From NCBI GenBank assembly GCA_964384375.1, contig CAYLLN010000006.1:62001-126000 (forward strand): a stretch of 64,000 nucleotides of DNA, written 5' to 3'. This document shows, piece after piece, positions 8,084-17,160 of this stretch. The stretch comes from CAYLLN01 sp964384375. Its GTDB lineage: Bacteria > Planctomycetota > Planctomycetia > Pirellulales > Pirellulaceae. A program made the position numbers and the translations under genes. The notes under the pieces were generated by a model. It ran no database searches. It saw nothing but the letters and a program-made list of their open reading frames with translations, and was not told where the DNA came from. Numbering within the stretch: the first letter of the stretch is position 1; every line of letters begins with the position of its first letter.

Positions 8084-10024
8084 ATGTCTCTTGCCATGCT
8101 CGAAGAGGCTGAAGAGCGTCCAGTGTTCGTGCGTCCGCGCGACTCAGAGCAAGCTGGTCTTTGCAAGGCCCTCGCGAGCGAAGCGCCATCGCTCTCCGGT
8201 TGGCGACTGGCCCTCGATGTGCTCGCGGCAGCGGCATGGATCGCAATGGCGACGGGCCTGGTTGGGTCCGTGTACTGGCTCGTGCAGCGGCATGTCTTGG
8301 GCGCGTACATCTTCCTGCATCCCGGCTTCTGGTGGATGTCGCCGGCAACGCAATTGGCTTTAATTGCCCTTCCGGCCACCGTCCTTGCGGTCGTTGCCTG
8401 GCGTCGCCCGCCGTGGGACGTCGTGCCGGCTGCGGTCACGCTGTTTGCGTTTCTGGCCAGCCTGAATCTGCTGTTGCTTCTCGCGCCGCCGATGTACGAC
8501 TGGGCCTGGCTCATCGCCGGCTGCGGACTGGCGGCCGCGGCGGGACGTTTCTTCCAAAAGTATCGAAGTCCGTGCCTGAGGGTGATGCGCTGGACCGCAC
8601 TGCCGACCATCGGCCTCTTGGCGGCTGGCGCGGTTACTCAAAACGTCATCGAGCAGCGCCGAGAGGCGGCTGCGATTGCTGCCCTCCCGCCGGCTTCGGA
8701 TGCCGATGCGCCGAACGTGCTCCTGATCGTGCTCGATGCCGTTAAAGCCGACGCTCTGGAAATCTACGGTGCCGATCGAAAGGTCGCGCCAAACCTTGCT
8801 GCCCTTGCCGAACAAGGGGTCGTTTTCGAGAACGCGTGGTCCACCGCCCCGTGGACGCTCCCTTCGCAGGCCGGCATGTTCACAGGCCGCCTGCCACGCG
8901 GCCTTTCGGCCGATTGGTTTTCGCCCCTGTCCGACAAAGTGCCGACCCTTGCCGAGGAGCTTTCATCCCGAGGCTGGGCGACCGGTGGCTTTGTCGGTAA
9001 CACGCGGTACTGCAGTCGGGAAACCGGTATCGCCCGTGGCTTCTCGCGTTACGAAGACCACGAGCTGTCGATTGAGAACTTCGCCCTCTGCACGGCACTT
9101 GGCCGCAAGTTCCTGCTGAGCACTCTCGCGGTTGATTGCGGGCTCGTCGATTGGCCGGCTCGCAAGCGGGCGGATGCCGTCACTCGCGGCCTTCAAGACT
9201 GGCTGCCGCTTCGCGGCGAGCGTCCGTACTTCGCCTTCGTCAATTACTTCGAGGCCCACGATCCGTATCTCGCTTTGCCTGGCTTTGCCACGCAAGCGCC
9301 GCGCACGCACGACGACGTGCTCCTCATGCGGCACTGGTGGTGGCTCCCGAAGGACAAGCTGACTCCCGAGCAAGTCGAGCACCTCAAGGTGTGTTACGAG
9401 GACTGTATTCGGGGTCTCGACGATCATGTGGGCAAGATGCTTGCCGATCTGCGCGAGCGGGGTGAACTCGACAACACGATCATCGTTATCACAGCCGACC
9501 ACGGGGAGCACTTCGGCGACCACGGCCTCTACCTGCACGGCAACAGCCTTTACGAACCACTGTTGCACGTACCGCTGATCGTCGTCAGTCCAGGCAGAGT
9601 CCCTGCCGGCCGTCGCGTAACCACGCCCGTGTCGCTGGCGGGTCTGCCCAACACGCTACAAGAGCTGACCGGCGGCACGCCCTCGTTTCCGGGCGAGTCG
9701 TGGGTGCGACACTGGAATGATGCGAGCGGTACGCCAGCCGCTCCGTCGATCGTTGTCGCCGAAATCGCCACCCAGTGCGGCCATCCTCCTTGCCACGGCA
9801 ATTCGCCCATCTCCCGCGGCCCGATGCAATGCGTGCGAGAAGGAAACCTCAAGTACATCCACTACGGCGACGGCATCGAAGAACTTTTCGACCTGTCTCG
9901 CGATCCGGGTGAGCTGCGAAATCTGGTTTTGGAACCAGTCCACAGCGGAGACCTAGGACGGATGCGGCAGCACTGGCAAGCGAACCAGCCGCGAGTACCC
10001 GTCGGCGCGTTCGACAAGAAATAG
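8084..10024 (+). CDS. Membrane sulfatase-like alkaline-phosphatase-superfamily protein with Thr nucleophile
   Basis: 646 residues. About five hydrophobic segments in the first 190 residues are followed by a large domain expected outside the membrane. It opens with APNVLLIVLDAVKADALE (metal-binding Asp near 218). The nucleophile motif reads APWTLPSQAG with Thr near 258, where true sulfatases have Cys or Ser in C/S-x-P-S-R. ITADHGEHFGDHG gives the later Asp/His metal ligands. Without Cys or Ser, formylglycine cannot form, so the enzyme more likely acts as a phosphodiesterase or phosphotransferase, as in LtaS-type proteins. ATG 8084 follows GGAGCGAGAG. It converges with the next gene, one base apart. 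Confidence 0.8.
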   Translation: MSLAMLEEAEERPVFVRPRDSEQAGLCKALASEAPSLSGWRLALDVLAAAAWIAMATGLVGSVYWLVQRHVLGAYIFLHPGFWWMSPATQLALIALPATVLAVVAWRRPPWDVVPAAVTLFAFLASLNLLLLLAPPMYDWAWLIAGCGLAAAAGRFFQKYRSPCLRVMRWTALPTIGLLAAGAVTQNVIEQRREAAAIAALPPASDADAPNVLLIVLDAVKADALEIYGADRKVAPNLAALAEQGVVFENAWSTAPWTLPSQAGMFTGRLPRGLSADWFSPLSDKVPTLAEELSSRGWATGGFVGNTRYCSRETGIARGFSRYEDHELSIENFALCTALGRKFLLSTLAVDCGLVDWPARKRADAVTRGLQDWLPLRGERPYFAFVNYFEAHDPYLALPGFATQAPRTHDDVLLMRHWWWLPKDKLTPEQVEHLKVCYEDCIRGLDDHVGKMLADLRERGELDNTIIVITADHGEHFGDHGLYLHGNSLYEPLLHVPLIVVSPGRVPAGRRVTTPVSLAGLPNTLQELTGGTPSFPGESWVRHWNDASGTPAAPSIVVAEIATQCGHPPCHGNSPISRGPMQCVREGNLKYIHYGDGIEELFDLSRDPGELRNLVLEPVHSGDLGRMRQHWQANQPRVPVGAFDKK

Positions 10025-10025
10025 G

Positions 10026-11573
10026 CTATTGCTGGCGAGTGGCATCCATCCGAGTTGGTTGTCGTTCGAGAATTGTCAATAGCGGCCGGTGGTCGGATGC
10101 AATTGCTTCGTCGAGAACCCGCGTCTCCACAACTTTCCAGCGACTGGCCGGGCGGAACAGGACATAGTCGATCTGCCGCTCCGGCTTGGCGACGGGAATC
10201 GTCGGCAGCGGCTCCTGCGTCGTGTTTGACCAGACAGCGAGCAGCCGCTTCAAAACAGCGCTATCAGGGGTGGCATTCAGATCGCCGGCCAGGATCGCCA
10301 GGCGGCCGGGCGACTTCGCGACAAGCTCGTTGATCGCCGTTGCCGACGCGAGCCGCTCGGCATCGGAGCGACGATGGTCGAGGTGCGTGGCGAGAAGCGA
10401 AAGCTCTTCGCCACCTGGAAGAGTAAACTCCACGGCCAGCACGCCGCGCTGCTCCCCATCGTCAACCGTGGGCAGAGCATGATTCTGGTGCGACTTGACG
10501 GCGAGGCCCCCTGAGCCGGTCCGAACGAGAACCGCATTGCCGTACTCGCCCCCTTGCAGCTTGAGGTTTGATCCAAAAACAACCTCCAGGCCAGTTAGCT
10601 TTGCCAGTTCCGCCGGCTGATCCACGTTGCCCGTGTGAGCGACGCGGCGATCGACTTCCTGCAGGGTGACGAGGTCTGGCTCAGCAGCCGCAATGACTTT
10701 AGCAATGCGAGTCAGATCGAGCTTGCCATCGACTCCTTCGCCATGATGGATGTTGTACGTCAGGACGCGAAGTCGGACCGACTTCGCGTTCGCCTCTGAT
10801 TCATGTTCGGCAAACACGACCAGCCGCTTGCCGCGCTGGATGCCTACCAGGCCCCCCGTTACCGGATCGGCGGCAATCCCCTGGCCAGTGAAGGGAACTC
10901 GCTGCTTCTCGACCAGTCGCAGGACGTTCCCTTCCTGCGGCAAATCGAGCCGAAACAGGACCAGATCATCGTGACCGGTCACGAGCAGCGAGCCATCGCG
11001 CCAAATGCCGCCCGAGAGGCTGTTGCGACCCAGTTCGCGGATCACTTCCGGCGGATAGGTGAAGCGGGCAACTTCGCGCCAATCGTTGTCGAACTGGACG
11101 AGGAACGTCTCGCCGTTGGCCGCGCCGTAGCGTGCGAAGTTGCACCACCAGTGGTCTTGCTCGCGCACGGCCCAGGTCAGACTGCCGCCGAAGTTGCCGA
11201 AGTCCTTGAACGTCGTCAGTCGCATCGTCGCCGGATCGAGGACCATGATCTCGCTCTTCTCCGGCGTGAGCGGATAGTTCGAGTGGGCGGCGTAGAGCTT
11301 TCCTTCCCAAAAGAAGCCGCTGTTGAGGTGCTTCGCCTCGCCGATGCTCTCGGCGAGCTTCTTGCCCGACGCTCGGTCGTACTTCGCAATCGTGCTATTG
11401 GCGATCGCATAGACATGCCGCTCATCGACCGCTGCGGCCTGAAAAGCTTCGGGTGCGGGAAGCGTGGAGATCTGTCGCCAGACGACGGTGGGTGACTCGG
11501 CGCTGCACTCAGTAGCGGATACGAGTGCGAACAGCGGGGCGGCGAGCAAAACAGCCAAGAAAAGCGATTTCAT
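10026..11573 (-). CDS. Secreted propeller-like domain fused to endonuclease/exonuclease/phosphatase domain
   Basis: 515 residues with a signal peptide (MKSLFLAVLLAAPLFALVSA). Residues about 30-260 contain repeated beta-strand units around tryptophan and aromatic-rich loops, resembling a propeller. Residues about 268-505 form an EEP domain: VLTYNIHHGEG, LQEVDRR, ATHLDHRR, AGDLNATPD and ASDHRPLL give the conserved Asn, Glu, His and Asp residues of this fold. EEP enzymes cleave phosphodiesters in nucleic acids, phospholipids or inositol phosphates; an exported one may act on extracellular DNA or lipids. ATG 11573 is chosen because the signal peptide begins there. Confidence 0.8.
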   Translation of the reverse strand: MKSLFLAVLLAAPLFALVSATECSAESPTVVWRQISTLPAPEAFQAAAVDERHVYAIANSTIAKYDRASGKKLAESIGEAKHLNSGFFWEGKLYAAHSNYPLTPEKSEIMVLDPATMRLTTFKDFGNFGGSLTWAVREQDHWWCNFARYGAANGETFLVQFDNDWREVARFTYPPEVIRELGRNSLSGGIWRDGSLLVTGHDDLVLFRLDLPQEGNVLRLVEKQRVPFTGQGIAADPVTGGLVGIQRGKRLVVFAEHESEANAKSVRLRVLTYNIHHGEGVDGKLDLTRIAKVIAAAEPDLVTLQEVDRRVAHTGNVDQPAELAKLTGLEVVFGSNLKLQGGEYGNAVLVRTGSGGLAVKSHQNHALPTVDDGEQRGVLAVEFTLPGGEELSLLATHLDHRRSDAERLASATAINELVAKSPGRLAILAGDLNATPDSAVLKRLLAVWSNTTQEPLPTIPVAKPERQIDYVLFRPASRWKVVETRVLDEAIASDHRPLLTILERQPTRMDATRQQ

Positions 11574-11673
11574 GCTCGGATTGTAATCCACAAAGGGAGA
11601 ATCAGTTGCTCTTGTTGGTTTCGACAAATGTCAAACAATGCGAAGAGCCAATTCATGTGTATCCTGAGGCGTT

Positions 11674-12162
11674 ATGCCTCTTGCGCTCCACTCAATTGCA
11701 TTTGCCGATTTCGACTCCTTCTTCGCCCACTTTCGCGAGCGGTACATCGCCGAGCGAATGGAGGCGGATCGCTTCACGCGGCAGGAGGCGGAGGAGTTTG
11801 TCGCCGTGCAGCAGCAGGCGATTCTGCCGCTGGGAGCCGCCACGCCAGGGCACGAACTACTCTGGGCGGTCGATGCGGCCGGGCAGCGAATCGGCCTGGT
11901 TTGGCTGTATGTCAACGGAGCGATGCGGCAGGCGTTTTTGTACCAGATCGAAGTCTTCGAGCCGTTTCGCGGCCGCGGACTGGGACGGGAACTGCTCGCC
12001 GCGACCGAGGAGTTGGCCAGGAGCCGCGGCGTACGGACGATGGTTCTCAACGTCTTTGCCACGAATCAGTCCGCGATCGGGCTGTATCACACCGCGGGCT
12101 ATGTAACGGTGAGCCACGCCATGGCCAAATCACTCGAAACGGAAAGTGACCCTCGCACCTGA
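11674..12162 (+). CDS. GNAT-family N-acetyltransferase
   Basis: 162 residues with the acetyl-CoA pyrophosphate loop PFRGRGLGRELL (about 98-108) following the strand LYQIEVFEPF, and a C-terminal NQSAIGLYHTAGYV typical of GNAT motif B. The substrate is unknown. It ends 6 bases before the next start and may be cotranscribed with the glycoside hydrolase. Confidence 0.85.
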   Translation: MPLALHSIAFADFDSFFAHFRERYIAERMEADRFTRQEAEEFVAVQQQAILPLGAATPGHELLWAVDAAGQRIGLVWLYVNGAMRQAFLYQIEVFEPFRGRGLGRELLAATEELARSRGVRTMVLNVFATNQSAIGLYHTAGYVTVSHAMAKSLETESDPRT

Positions 12163-12168
12163 ATTGCC

Positions 12169-13932
12169 ATGCATTTGCGCGTTCTGTTCTTTGCTGCCGT
12201 TCTCATCCCCGGCTGGGTTGCCGATCGGGCCTCAGCACAATCGAAGCCCGCTCCACTCGCCACGCCCTGGGGTGTCAGTTCGTCGGCCAGTGCCTTTCGC
12301 AACCATCGGGAGTGGTTCCCGAAGATGGCCGCCGCTGGCGTGACTAGCGTTCGGCTCTTTCCCGAGTGGCGCGGGGTCGAACCACGGCCGGGCGAGTGGC
12401 GGTGGGACGATGCCGATGCCCTGGTGAAATCGGCCCGCGAGAACGGCCTCGCGATCAACGGCATTTTGATGGGCTCGCCGCCGGGGACACAGGCGGTGCA
12501 TGCGTTTCCAATGGACGACTTGGACGGCTGGGCGAAGTTCGTCGCCGCGGCGGTCGGGCGGTACAAGGGACAGATTCACCACTGGGAAGTGTGGAACGAG
12601 GGGAACGGCGGCTTCAACGACGGAAAGCACACCACGGCCGACTACGCGAAGCTCGTCGCCGTCACGTATGCAGCCGCGAAGCAGGCCAATCCCGAGGCAC
12701 AGATAGGTCTCTCCGTCGCGAGCTACGACGCGCCGTACCTGGAGCAGACGATTCGCGCGCTGGCCAAATCGGGCCAACCGAATGCGTTCGACTTCCTCGC
12801 GATTCATCCTTATGAGATTGCGGACGGTCTGGCGAATCCCGACGGCGAGATTCCGTTCCTTTGGATGACCCACCGGCTTCGCGAGATGCTGAAGTCGGTC
12901 GCTCCGCAGCGGGCTGGTGCGGAAATCTGGATCACCGAGGTGAGCCGGCGGATTGACGCAAGCCGCGGCATCACCGAGGAACATGCAGCCCAGGCGCTCG
13001 TCAAGATTTACACGATGTCGCTGGCGCAAGGGATCAGCCGCGCGCAGTGGTTCGAGGCCCAGGACCCTGAAGGGGAAGACCAGGGCTTCGGACTGCTCGC
13101 GCGCGACGGCAAGCCGCGGGCATCTTACACCGCCCTGAAAACTCTCACCGGCGTGCTTGGCCCTCAGCCGAAGTATGTCGGTTGGATCGCGCTCGGTCCC
13201 GCCGACCGCGGCTACGGATTTGTCTTCGAGGGGAAGTCTGGTCCGGTGTTTGTCGCGTGGATGCCAAAAGTAGCTACGTTTGAGTCGGTATCGTTTGACG
13301 AGGATGCGGAGATCCTCGATGCACTTAGCGGTCAAACGAAGCGACTTCCAGCCAAGACCGCGGTGAAGCTCACCGACGCGCCGCTCATTGCAAGCGGGCC
13401 GCTCAAAGCCGTTGTGGAAAAGGCGAAGCTCAATGCTTCACTCCCGTTTCCGTGGTGTGGCGAATTCCGCACGACCAAGACCGTTAGCCTGGAACCTGGC
13501 TCCGATAAGCCGAGTCAGGGCATTTTCTTAAGCGGCCGCGGCGATCGTCCCGCGGTCAAGTTCGCTGACGGTTGGACTGGCGTGCTGCTCGAAGGAGACA
13601 TTGAGCATCCGATCAGCTTCTTTGTCCATCCGTCGTTTGCGAAGTTCGACACTCACGAGTACTGGATTCGCGTTACGGTTCGCCGCGTCGGCAGCGGAAA
13701 CGTGGGGATGAACCTGCTTTATGAAATCGCCGATTCGCAGGAACGCTCGCCCTACGTCAACACGGGAACCTGGTTCGGCACAAGCGATGCAAACGGCTGG
13801 CAAACCTACACGTGGCACATCAAGGACGCGAGCTTCGCCAAGATGTGGGGAAACGACTTCACGATTCGCCCCGAGCAGTCGATCCCGTTCGTGCTGGGGA
13901 AGGTGGAGGTGAGCGTGGAGCCGCTGAAGTGA
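12169..13932 (+). CDS. Secreted clan GH-A glycoside hydrolase
   Basis: 587 residues with a signal peptide ending near SAQ (residue 24). The (beta/alpha)8 barrel of clan GH-A is supported by VRLFPEWRGVEP, then HHWEVWNEGN with the likely acid/base Glu144, DFLAIHPYE, and IWITEVS with the likely nucleophile Glu256; this arrangement is closest to GH39- or GH5-like enzymes. Residues about 390-587 form beta-rich material of the kind found in carbohydrate-binding or accessory domains. It probably cleaves a plant or algal polysaccharide outside the cytoplasm; the exact substrate cannot be told. Confidence 0.8.
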   Translation: MHLRVLFFAAVLIPGWVADRASAQSKPAPLATPWGVSSSASAFRNHREWFPKMAAAGVTSVRLFPEWRGVEPRPGEWRWDDADALVKSARENGLAINGILMGSPPGTQAVHAFPMDDLDGWAKFVAAAVGRYKGQIHHWEVWNEGNGGFNDGKHTTADYAKLVAVTYAAAKQANPEAQIGLSVASYDAPYLEQTIRALAKSGQPNAFDFLAIHPYEIADGLANPDGEIPFLWMTHRLREMLKSVAPQRAGAEIWITEVSRRIDASRGITEEHAAQALVKIYTMSLAQGISRAQWFEAQDPEGEDQGFGLLARDGKPRASYTALKTLTGVLGPQPKYVGWIALGPADRGYGFVFEGKSGPVFVAWMPKVATFESVSFDEDAEILDALSGQTKRLPAKTAVKLTDAPLIASGPLKAVVEKAKLNASLPFPWCGEFRTTKTVSLEPGSDKPSQGIFLSGRGDRPAVKFADGWTGVLLEGDIEHPISFFVHPSFAKFDTHEYWIRVTVRRVGSGNVGMNLLYEIADSQERSPYVNTGTWFGTSDANGWQTYTWHIKDASFAKMWGNDFTIRPEQSIPFVLGKVEVSVEPLK

Positions 13933-13970
13933 TAGCAAAGATGGCGGGAAGAATTCTGCCTTATCAGTGA

Positions 13971-13988
13971 GGCAGGATAAATCCTGCC
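13971..13988. terminator. 18-bp palindrome between convergent genes
   Basis: GGCAGGATAAATCCTGCC can form an 8-bp stem with a 2-base centre (4 bases in a real loop) between the 3' ends of the glycoside hydrolase and the LOG gene. It has no T-run, so it may be a repeated palindrome rather than an intrinsic terminator. Confidence 0.45.
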
Positions 13989-13995
13989 CTACACA

Positions 13996-15024
13996 CTAAA
14001 TGCTTCCCCGATTCACCGCGTCGATGAGTTGCCGCAGGCGGCCGAAGTTGCGGCGGTTGAACGCGAAGACCAGCCGCGGCTTGGCCAGGAGGTCCGGGTC
14101 GTCGTGTTCCAGCGGCAGCGCCTCGCGCTGCTCGAATTGGCCGCCAGCCAAGAGATCGCGGAAGCTTTCGTTGATTGCGGCGAGCAGCTCCGGCGCGAGC
14201 GGCTGGTTGAGCCGCAAGACGAGCTGATTCCGCACGTATCTCATGCTGTGATAGACGCGGAAGAACTGCAGCACCTCGGCGACGGCATCGCCGGCAGTGC
14301 TGCAGAGCTTGAAGAGGTGCATGTCTTCGGCCGAGATCATCCGCCGCGAGAGGAGTTCGGCTTTGATGAATTCGAGCAGGGCCGGCCAGTATGTCCCGCC
14401 GGGAGGGTCGAGCAGCACGACGGGGACCATGTCGCGTTTGCCGGTTTGCAGGAGCGTGATGACCTCCATCGCCTCGTCGAGCGTGCCGAAGCCGCCGGGG
14501 AGGCAGACGACCGCATCGCACTCCTTCACGAACATCAGCTTCCGCGTGAAGAAATACTTCATGTGGACGAGCTTCGGATCGCCCGTGATGATCGGGTTGG
14601 CCGATTGCTCGAAAGGGAGCATGATGTTCAGCCCCATCGAGGCCTCGCGGCCGGCGCCGACGTGCCCCGCCTCCATGATGCCGTGAGCCGCCCCGGTGAC
14701 GACGAGCCAGCCGGCCTCGGCGAAGGCCCGTCCCAGATGCACGGCCTCTTGATAGGCGGGATCGTCTGCCGGTGTGCGAGCCGAACCAAAGACTGTCACC
14801 TTCCGCCGCTTCCGATACGGCGCGAAAACCTTGAAAGCATAACGCAGCTCGCGAATCGTCCGGCTGATGACCTTCAGGTCGCCGCGCGAGCTGCCGTCGG
14901 CCGCCAGCTTGTCGGCGTATTCCTTGATCGTCTGAACGAGGTCTTCGGGGGGGCGACGGGACGAGGCGTCCAGATCGAAGGTCGATGCGTCGTCGTCGAG
15001 CGGTTGAACGGGATGTTCCGGCAC
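13996..15024 (-). CDS. LOG-family protein (TIGR00730, 'lysine decarboxylase'-like)
   Basis: 342 residues. The Rossmann-like fold shows VTVFGSARTP at about 77-86, then VVTGAAHGIMEAGHVGAG, and the signature PGGFGTLDE at about 176-184 that marks LOG phosphoribohydrolases, which release cytokinin-type bases from nucleotides. True lysine decarboxylase activity is not expected. About 100 C-terminal residues after the LOG domain are extra compared with the usual 180-250-residue family. GTG 15024 was chosen because GGAG lies 7 bases upstream and because the only earlier start, TTG 15063, overlaps a perfect TATAAT. Confidence 0.8.
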   Translation of the reverse strand: MPEHPVQPLDDDASTFDLDASSRRPPEDLVQTIKEYADKLAADGSSRGDLKVISRTIRELRYAFKVFAPYRKRRKVTVFGSARTPADDPAYQEAVHLGRAFAEAGWLVVTGAAHGIMEAGHVGAGREASMGLNIMLPFEQSANPIITGDPKLVHMKYFFTRKLMFVKECDAVVCLPGGFGTLDEAMEVITLLQTGKRDMVPVVLLDPPGGTYWPALLEFIKAELLSRRMISAEDMHLFKLCSTAGDAVAEVLQFFRVYHSMRYVRNQLVLRLNQPLAPELLAAINESFRDLLAGGQFEQREALPLEHDDPDLLAKPRLVFAFNRRNFGRLRQLIDAVNRGSI

Positions 15025-15062
15025 GTGGCGGCTCCGGCGGTGAACAACGAACTGGTCGTGCA

Positions 15063-15068
15063 ATTATA
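15063..15068 (-). promoter_or_regulatory. Candidate -10 box TATAAT of the LOG gene
   Basis: On the minus strand TATAAT ends 38 bases before the GTG start of the LOG gene. No good -35 hexamer was found at the right distance. Its position argues against the TTG at 15063 as the start codon. Confidence 0.4.
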
Positions 15069-15108
15069 CGTTTTCCGCCGATTGCGAATTTCTTGCCAGC
15101 GGCGCATG

Positions 15109-15135
15109 AAAAAAGGCCCGGCAAAACCGGGCCTT
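15109..15135 (-). terminator. Rho-independent terminator
   Basis: On the minus strand AAGGCCCGG, a TTTTG loop and CCGGGCCTT form a 9-bp stem followed by a run of T. It lies 25 bases after the stop of the 79-residue protein gene and should end its transcript ahead of the LOG promoter. Confidence 0.8.
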
Positions 15136-15159
15136 AATGCAGCAACATGATAGTAACCG

Positions 15160-15399
15160 CTACGCCCCTGGCCGGCGGAAGTGCTTGTAAGCCAGGAGAA
15201 CTTCGTACAGGTCGCTCGAGATCGTGATCGGGTCCTCGCCGAAGTCATCGACCCAGGCGCGGCCGCTCTTCACGGCGTCGGCCAAGAGGGGAAGGACTTC
15301 GCCCAGCGTGAGCTTCACTTCGTCCCGCATGGGGATCGTTGCCGGCCCGGTCAGTGCTTCCTCGGGGCCGTAGTACACGCGCAGCCGATTCGCCGACAT
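15160..15399 (-). CDS. Conserved-looking small protein of unknown function
   Basis: 79 residues beginning MSANRLRVYYGPEEALTG, with an even, soluble composition and a C-terminal YEVLLAYKHFRRPGA. No domain is recognised. ATG 15399 is preceded by AAGGAAGGA at good spacing, and an intrinsic terminator follows, so this is probably a real single-gene transcript. An in-frame start 33 bases upstream is less likely. Confidence 0.6.
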   Translation of the reverse strand: MSANRLRVYYGPEEALTGPATIPMRDEVKLTLGEVLPLLADAVKSGRAWVDDFGEDPITISSDLYEVLLAYKHFRRPGA

Positions 15400-15723
15400 C
15401 AAGGATCCTTCCTTGTGGGAGATTCCATCCAAATTGCCCAGCTTTCCCTACGACAGGCGCAGGGGGAGCGCAAAGCTCGAAAGCTACTGGGTCGATAAAC
15501 CGGTTATCGGCAGGCCGGCGACCACCCATGCGGAGAAATTGCCGCGTGGCGGCACTTTTTGCCGGGCGAGCGGCAGGATGTGCGGGGCGTGACAGAAGGT
15601 GTCAGGCCGGACACTTCGCGACTCGTGCCGCACCGTGCCATCACAGGCCCTCCCGTTTGTTGACTCTCGCGCACTCTCCGGCGAAAATGTTATCCGGGGC
15701 TTCGCTTTGCGTCCGGGCGTACC
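15400..15723. other. Divergent intergenic region
   Basis: About 320 bases between the small minus-strand gene and the VWA gene. It contains the ribosome-binding site of the former next to its start. Nothing coding or clearly structured was seen beyond a short hairpin (GTGTC/GACAC at about 15598-15613). Confidence 0.3.
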
Positions 15724-16884
15724 ATGAAGATCGCGTGCATCCATTGCGGCAACGAGTTTTCAATCTCTGCCGACGACCTCGGCGGCAAGGGTCGCTGCCC
15801 GCACTGCAAGGGGGAGATCAGCCTTCCCAAGCCGGAAGCCGAGAAACAGGCCGAACCGACCCATCGGCCAGCGCCCACCGGCTGGCTTGATAGTTCATTC
15901 TCGGGCTTGGCGTCGCTCGTGATTCATCTGGTAGCCTTTCTGCTTGTCGCCTTGGTGCAAGCCACGGGGGGAACCGGAGGGGCCGGCGAAGGGACCGAGG
16001 TGCAGATTGGCGTCCTGCCGCACGAGGAGCTGAGCGAGAATCCCGAAGAGCAGCTCACCGTCGGCGAAGTGCAAAAGCAGCAGACGACCGATCAGCTGGA
16101 ACTGGCGGATGTTGAAGTTCCTGCAAGTGCCGCTTCGACCGACGCTTCCGGGGATTTGGCAGCTCTCGCGACTCCTTCTGCGAGCGGCGGCGAGAGTGGT
16201 GCGTTCGATGTCGGAACGGTTGCGGTGGGCGGTGGAGGTGGCGGCGGTGGAAGCTGGGAAGGGATGATCGGCACGCTCAAGCGGAACGGCCTCGATATCG
16301 TCCTTTGTTTCGACAGCACCGGCAGCATGGCGGGCGAGATCGACCAGGTGAAGCGGAACATCGAGCGAATCGGCACGACCCTGACAACGCTCGTTCCCAA
16401 GGCCCGCATTAGCATCTGCACCTATCGCGACCTGGGGGACGAGTATGTGGCGAAGGGGCTGCCTCTGACCAACTCGATTCAAGATACGCACGATTATCTA
16501 AGCCGCATTTCTGCCGGCGGTGGCGGCGATCATCCAGAAGCGGTCGATGAGGGGATGTACTGGTCGATTAATCAGAATCAATATCGTCCGAACGCCCGGA
16601 AGGTGATTCTCGTGTTCGGCGATGCCCCGCCGCATCCGAACAAACTCAAGCGTTGCCTCGATCTGGCCAATGAATTCCGCGGTCAGAACAAAGGGGTTGT
16701 GAGCACGGTCACCTGCCACAGCGAAGAACCGATGGCCGAGTTCTATGAGATCGCCAAAGCCGGCGGCGGCGAAGCGTTCCTTGCTCGCGACCAGCGGCAG
16801 ATCATGACCCAGCTCATGGTCCTCGTCTTCGGCAGCCGGCACCGCGAGAAGGTGATCGAAGCGTTCAAGCTGCTCGACGAGTAA
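15724..16884 (+). CDS. VWA-domain membrane protein with N-terminal zinc ribbon
   Basis: 386 residues in four parts: a zinc ribbon with C-x-x-C pairs at 5/8 and 25/28, a single membrane helix (about 61-79), a polar region with a Gly-rich stretch (about 169-176), and a von Willebrand A domain starting at about 190 with the MIDAS motif DSTGS at 197-201, conserved Thr and Asp residues further on, and VILVFGDAPPHP. VWA domains bind metal and partner proteins. The zinc ribbon would sit on one side of the membrane and the VWA domain on the other. There is no neighbouring MoxR-type ATPase, so this is not an obvious chelatase-like pair. Confidence 0.8.
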   Translation: MKIACIHCGNEFSISADDLGGKGRCPHCKGEISLPKPEAEKQAEPTHRPAPTGWLDSSFSGLASLVIHLVAFLLVALVQATGGTGGAGEGTEVQIGVLPHEELSENPEEQLTVGEVQKQQTTDQLELADVEVPASAASTDASGDLAALATPSASGGESGAFDVGTVAVGGGGGGGGSWEGMIGTLKRNGLDIVLCFDSTGSMAGEIDQVKRNIERIGTTLTTLVPKARISICTYRDLGDEYVAKGLPLTNSIQDTHDYLSRISAGGGGDHPEAVDEGMYWSINQNQYRPNARKVILVFGDAPPHPNKLKRCLDLANEFRGQNKGVVSTVTCHSEEPMAEFYEIAKAGGGEAFLARDQRQIMTQLMVLVFGSRHREKVIEAFKLLDE

Positions 16885-17074
16885 CGAACGCGATCTTGCC
16901 GCTCTGTGAGGTTTGCTCGGCGGACTACCACCACCTTGAGCAGCCGAAAGTTGTCGTGAAGGGAAAGATGGCTTCCCTTACGTGCGGCGGCCCGCAATCC
17001 GGTTGCTAGCGTCACAAACGGGCAGGCCAATCGAAAAAAGCCGCAAAATTCACCAAGAATTCATCGCCTCGGCC

Positions 17075-17103
17075 TTGGTCGCTGCCGACCATCCCTCTAT
17101 ACT
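17075..17103 (+). promoter_or_regulatory. Sigma70-type promoter
   Basis: TTGGTC (17075-17080), a 17-base spacer and TATACT (17098-17103) lie 57 bases before the ATG of the 99-residue protein gene. Both hexamers are close to consensus with ideal spacing. Confidence 0.55.
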
Positions 17104-17160
17104 GAGTAGCTTTCCCTATCGGAAAATTCTCCGCCAATACACTTAAACGGAATCAGAGAG

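Noticed and set aside
13996..15024. Lysine decarboxylase annotation
   Set aside because: PGGFGTLDE identifies the LOG phosphoribohydrolase family; the decarboxylase name is historical.
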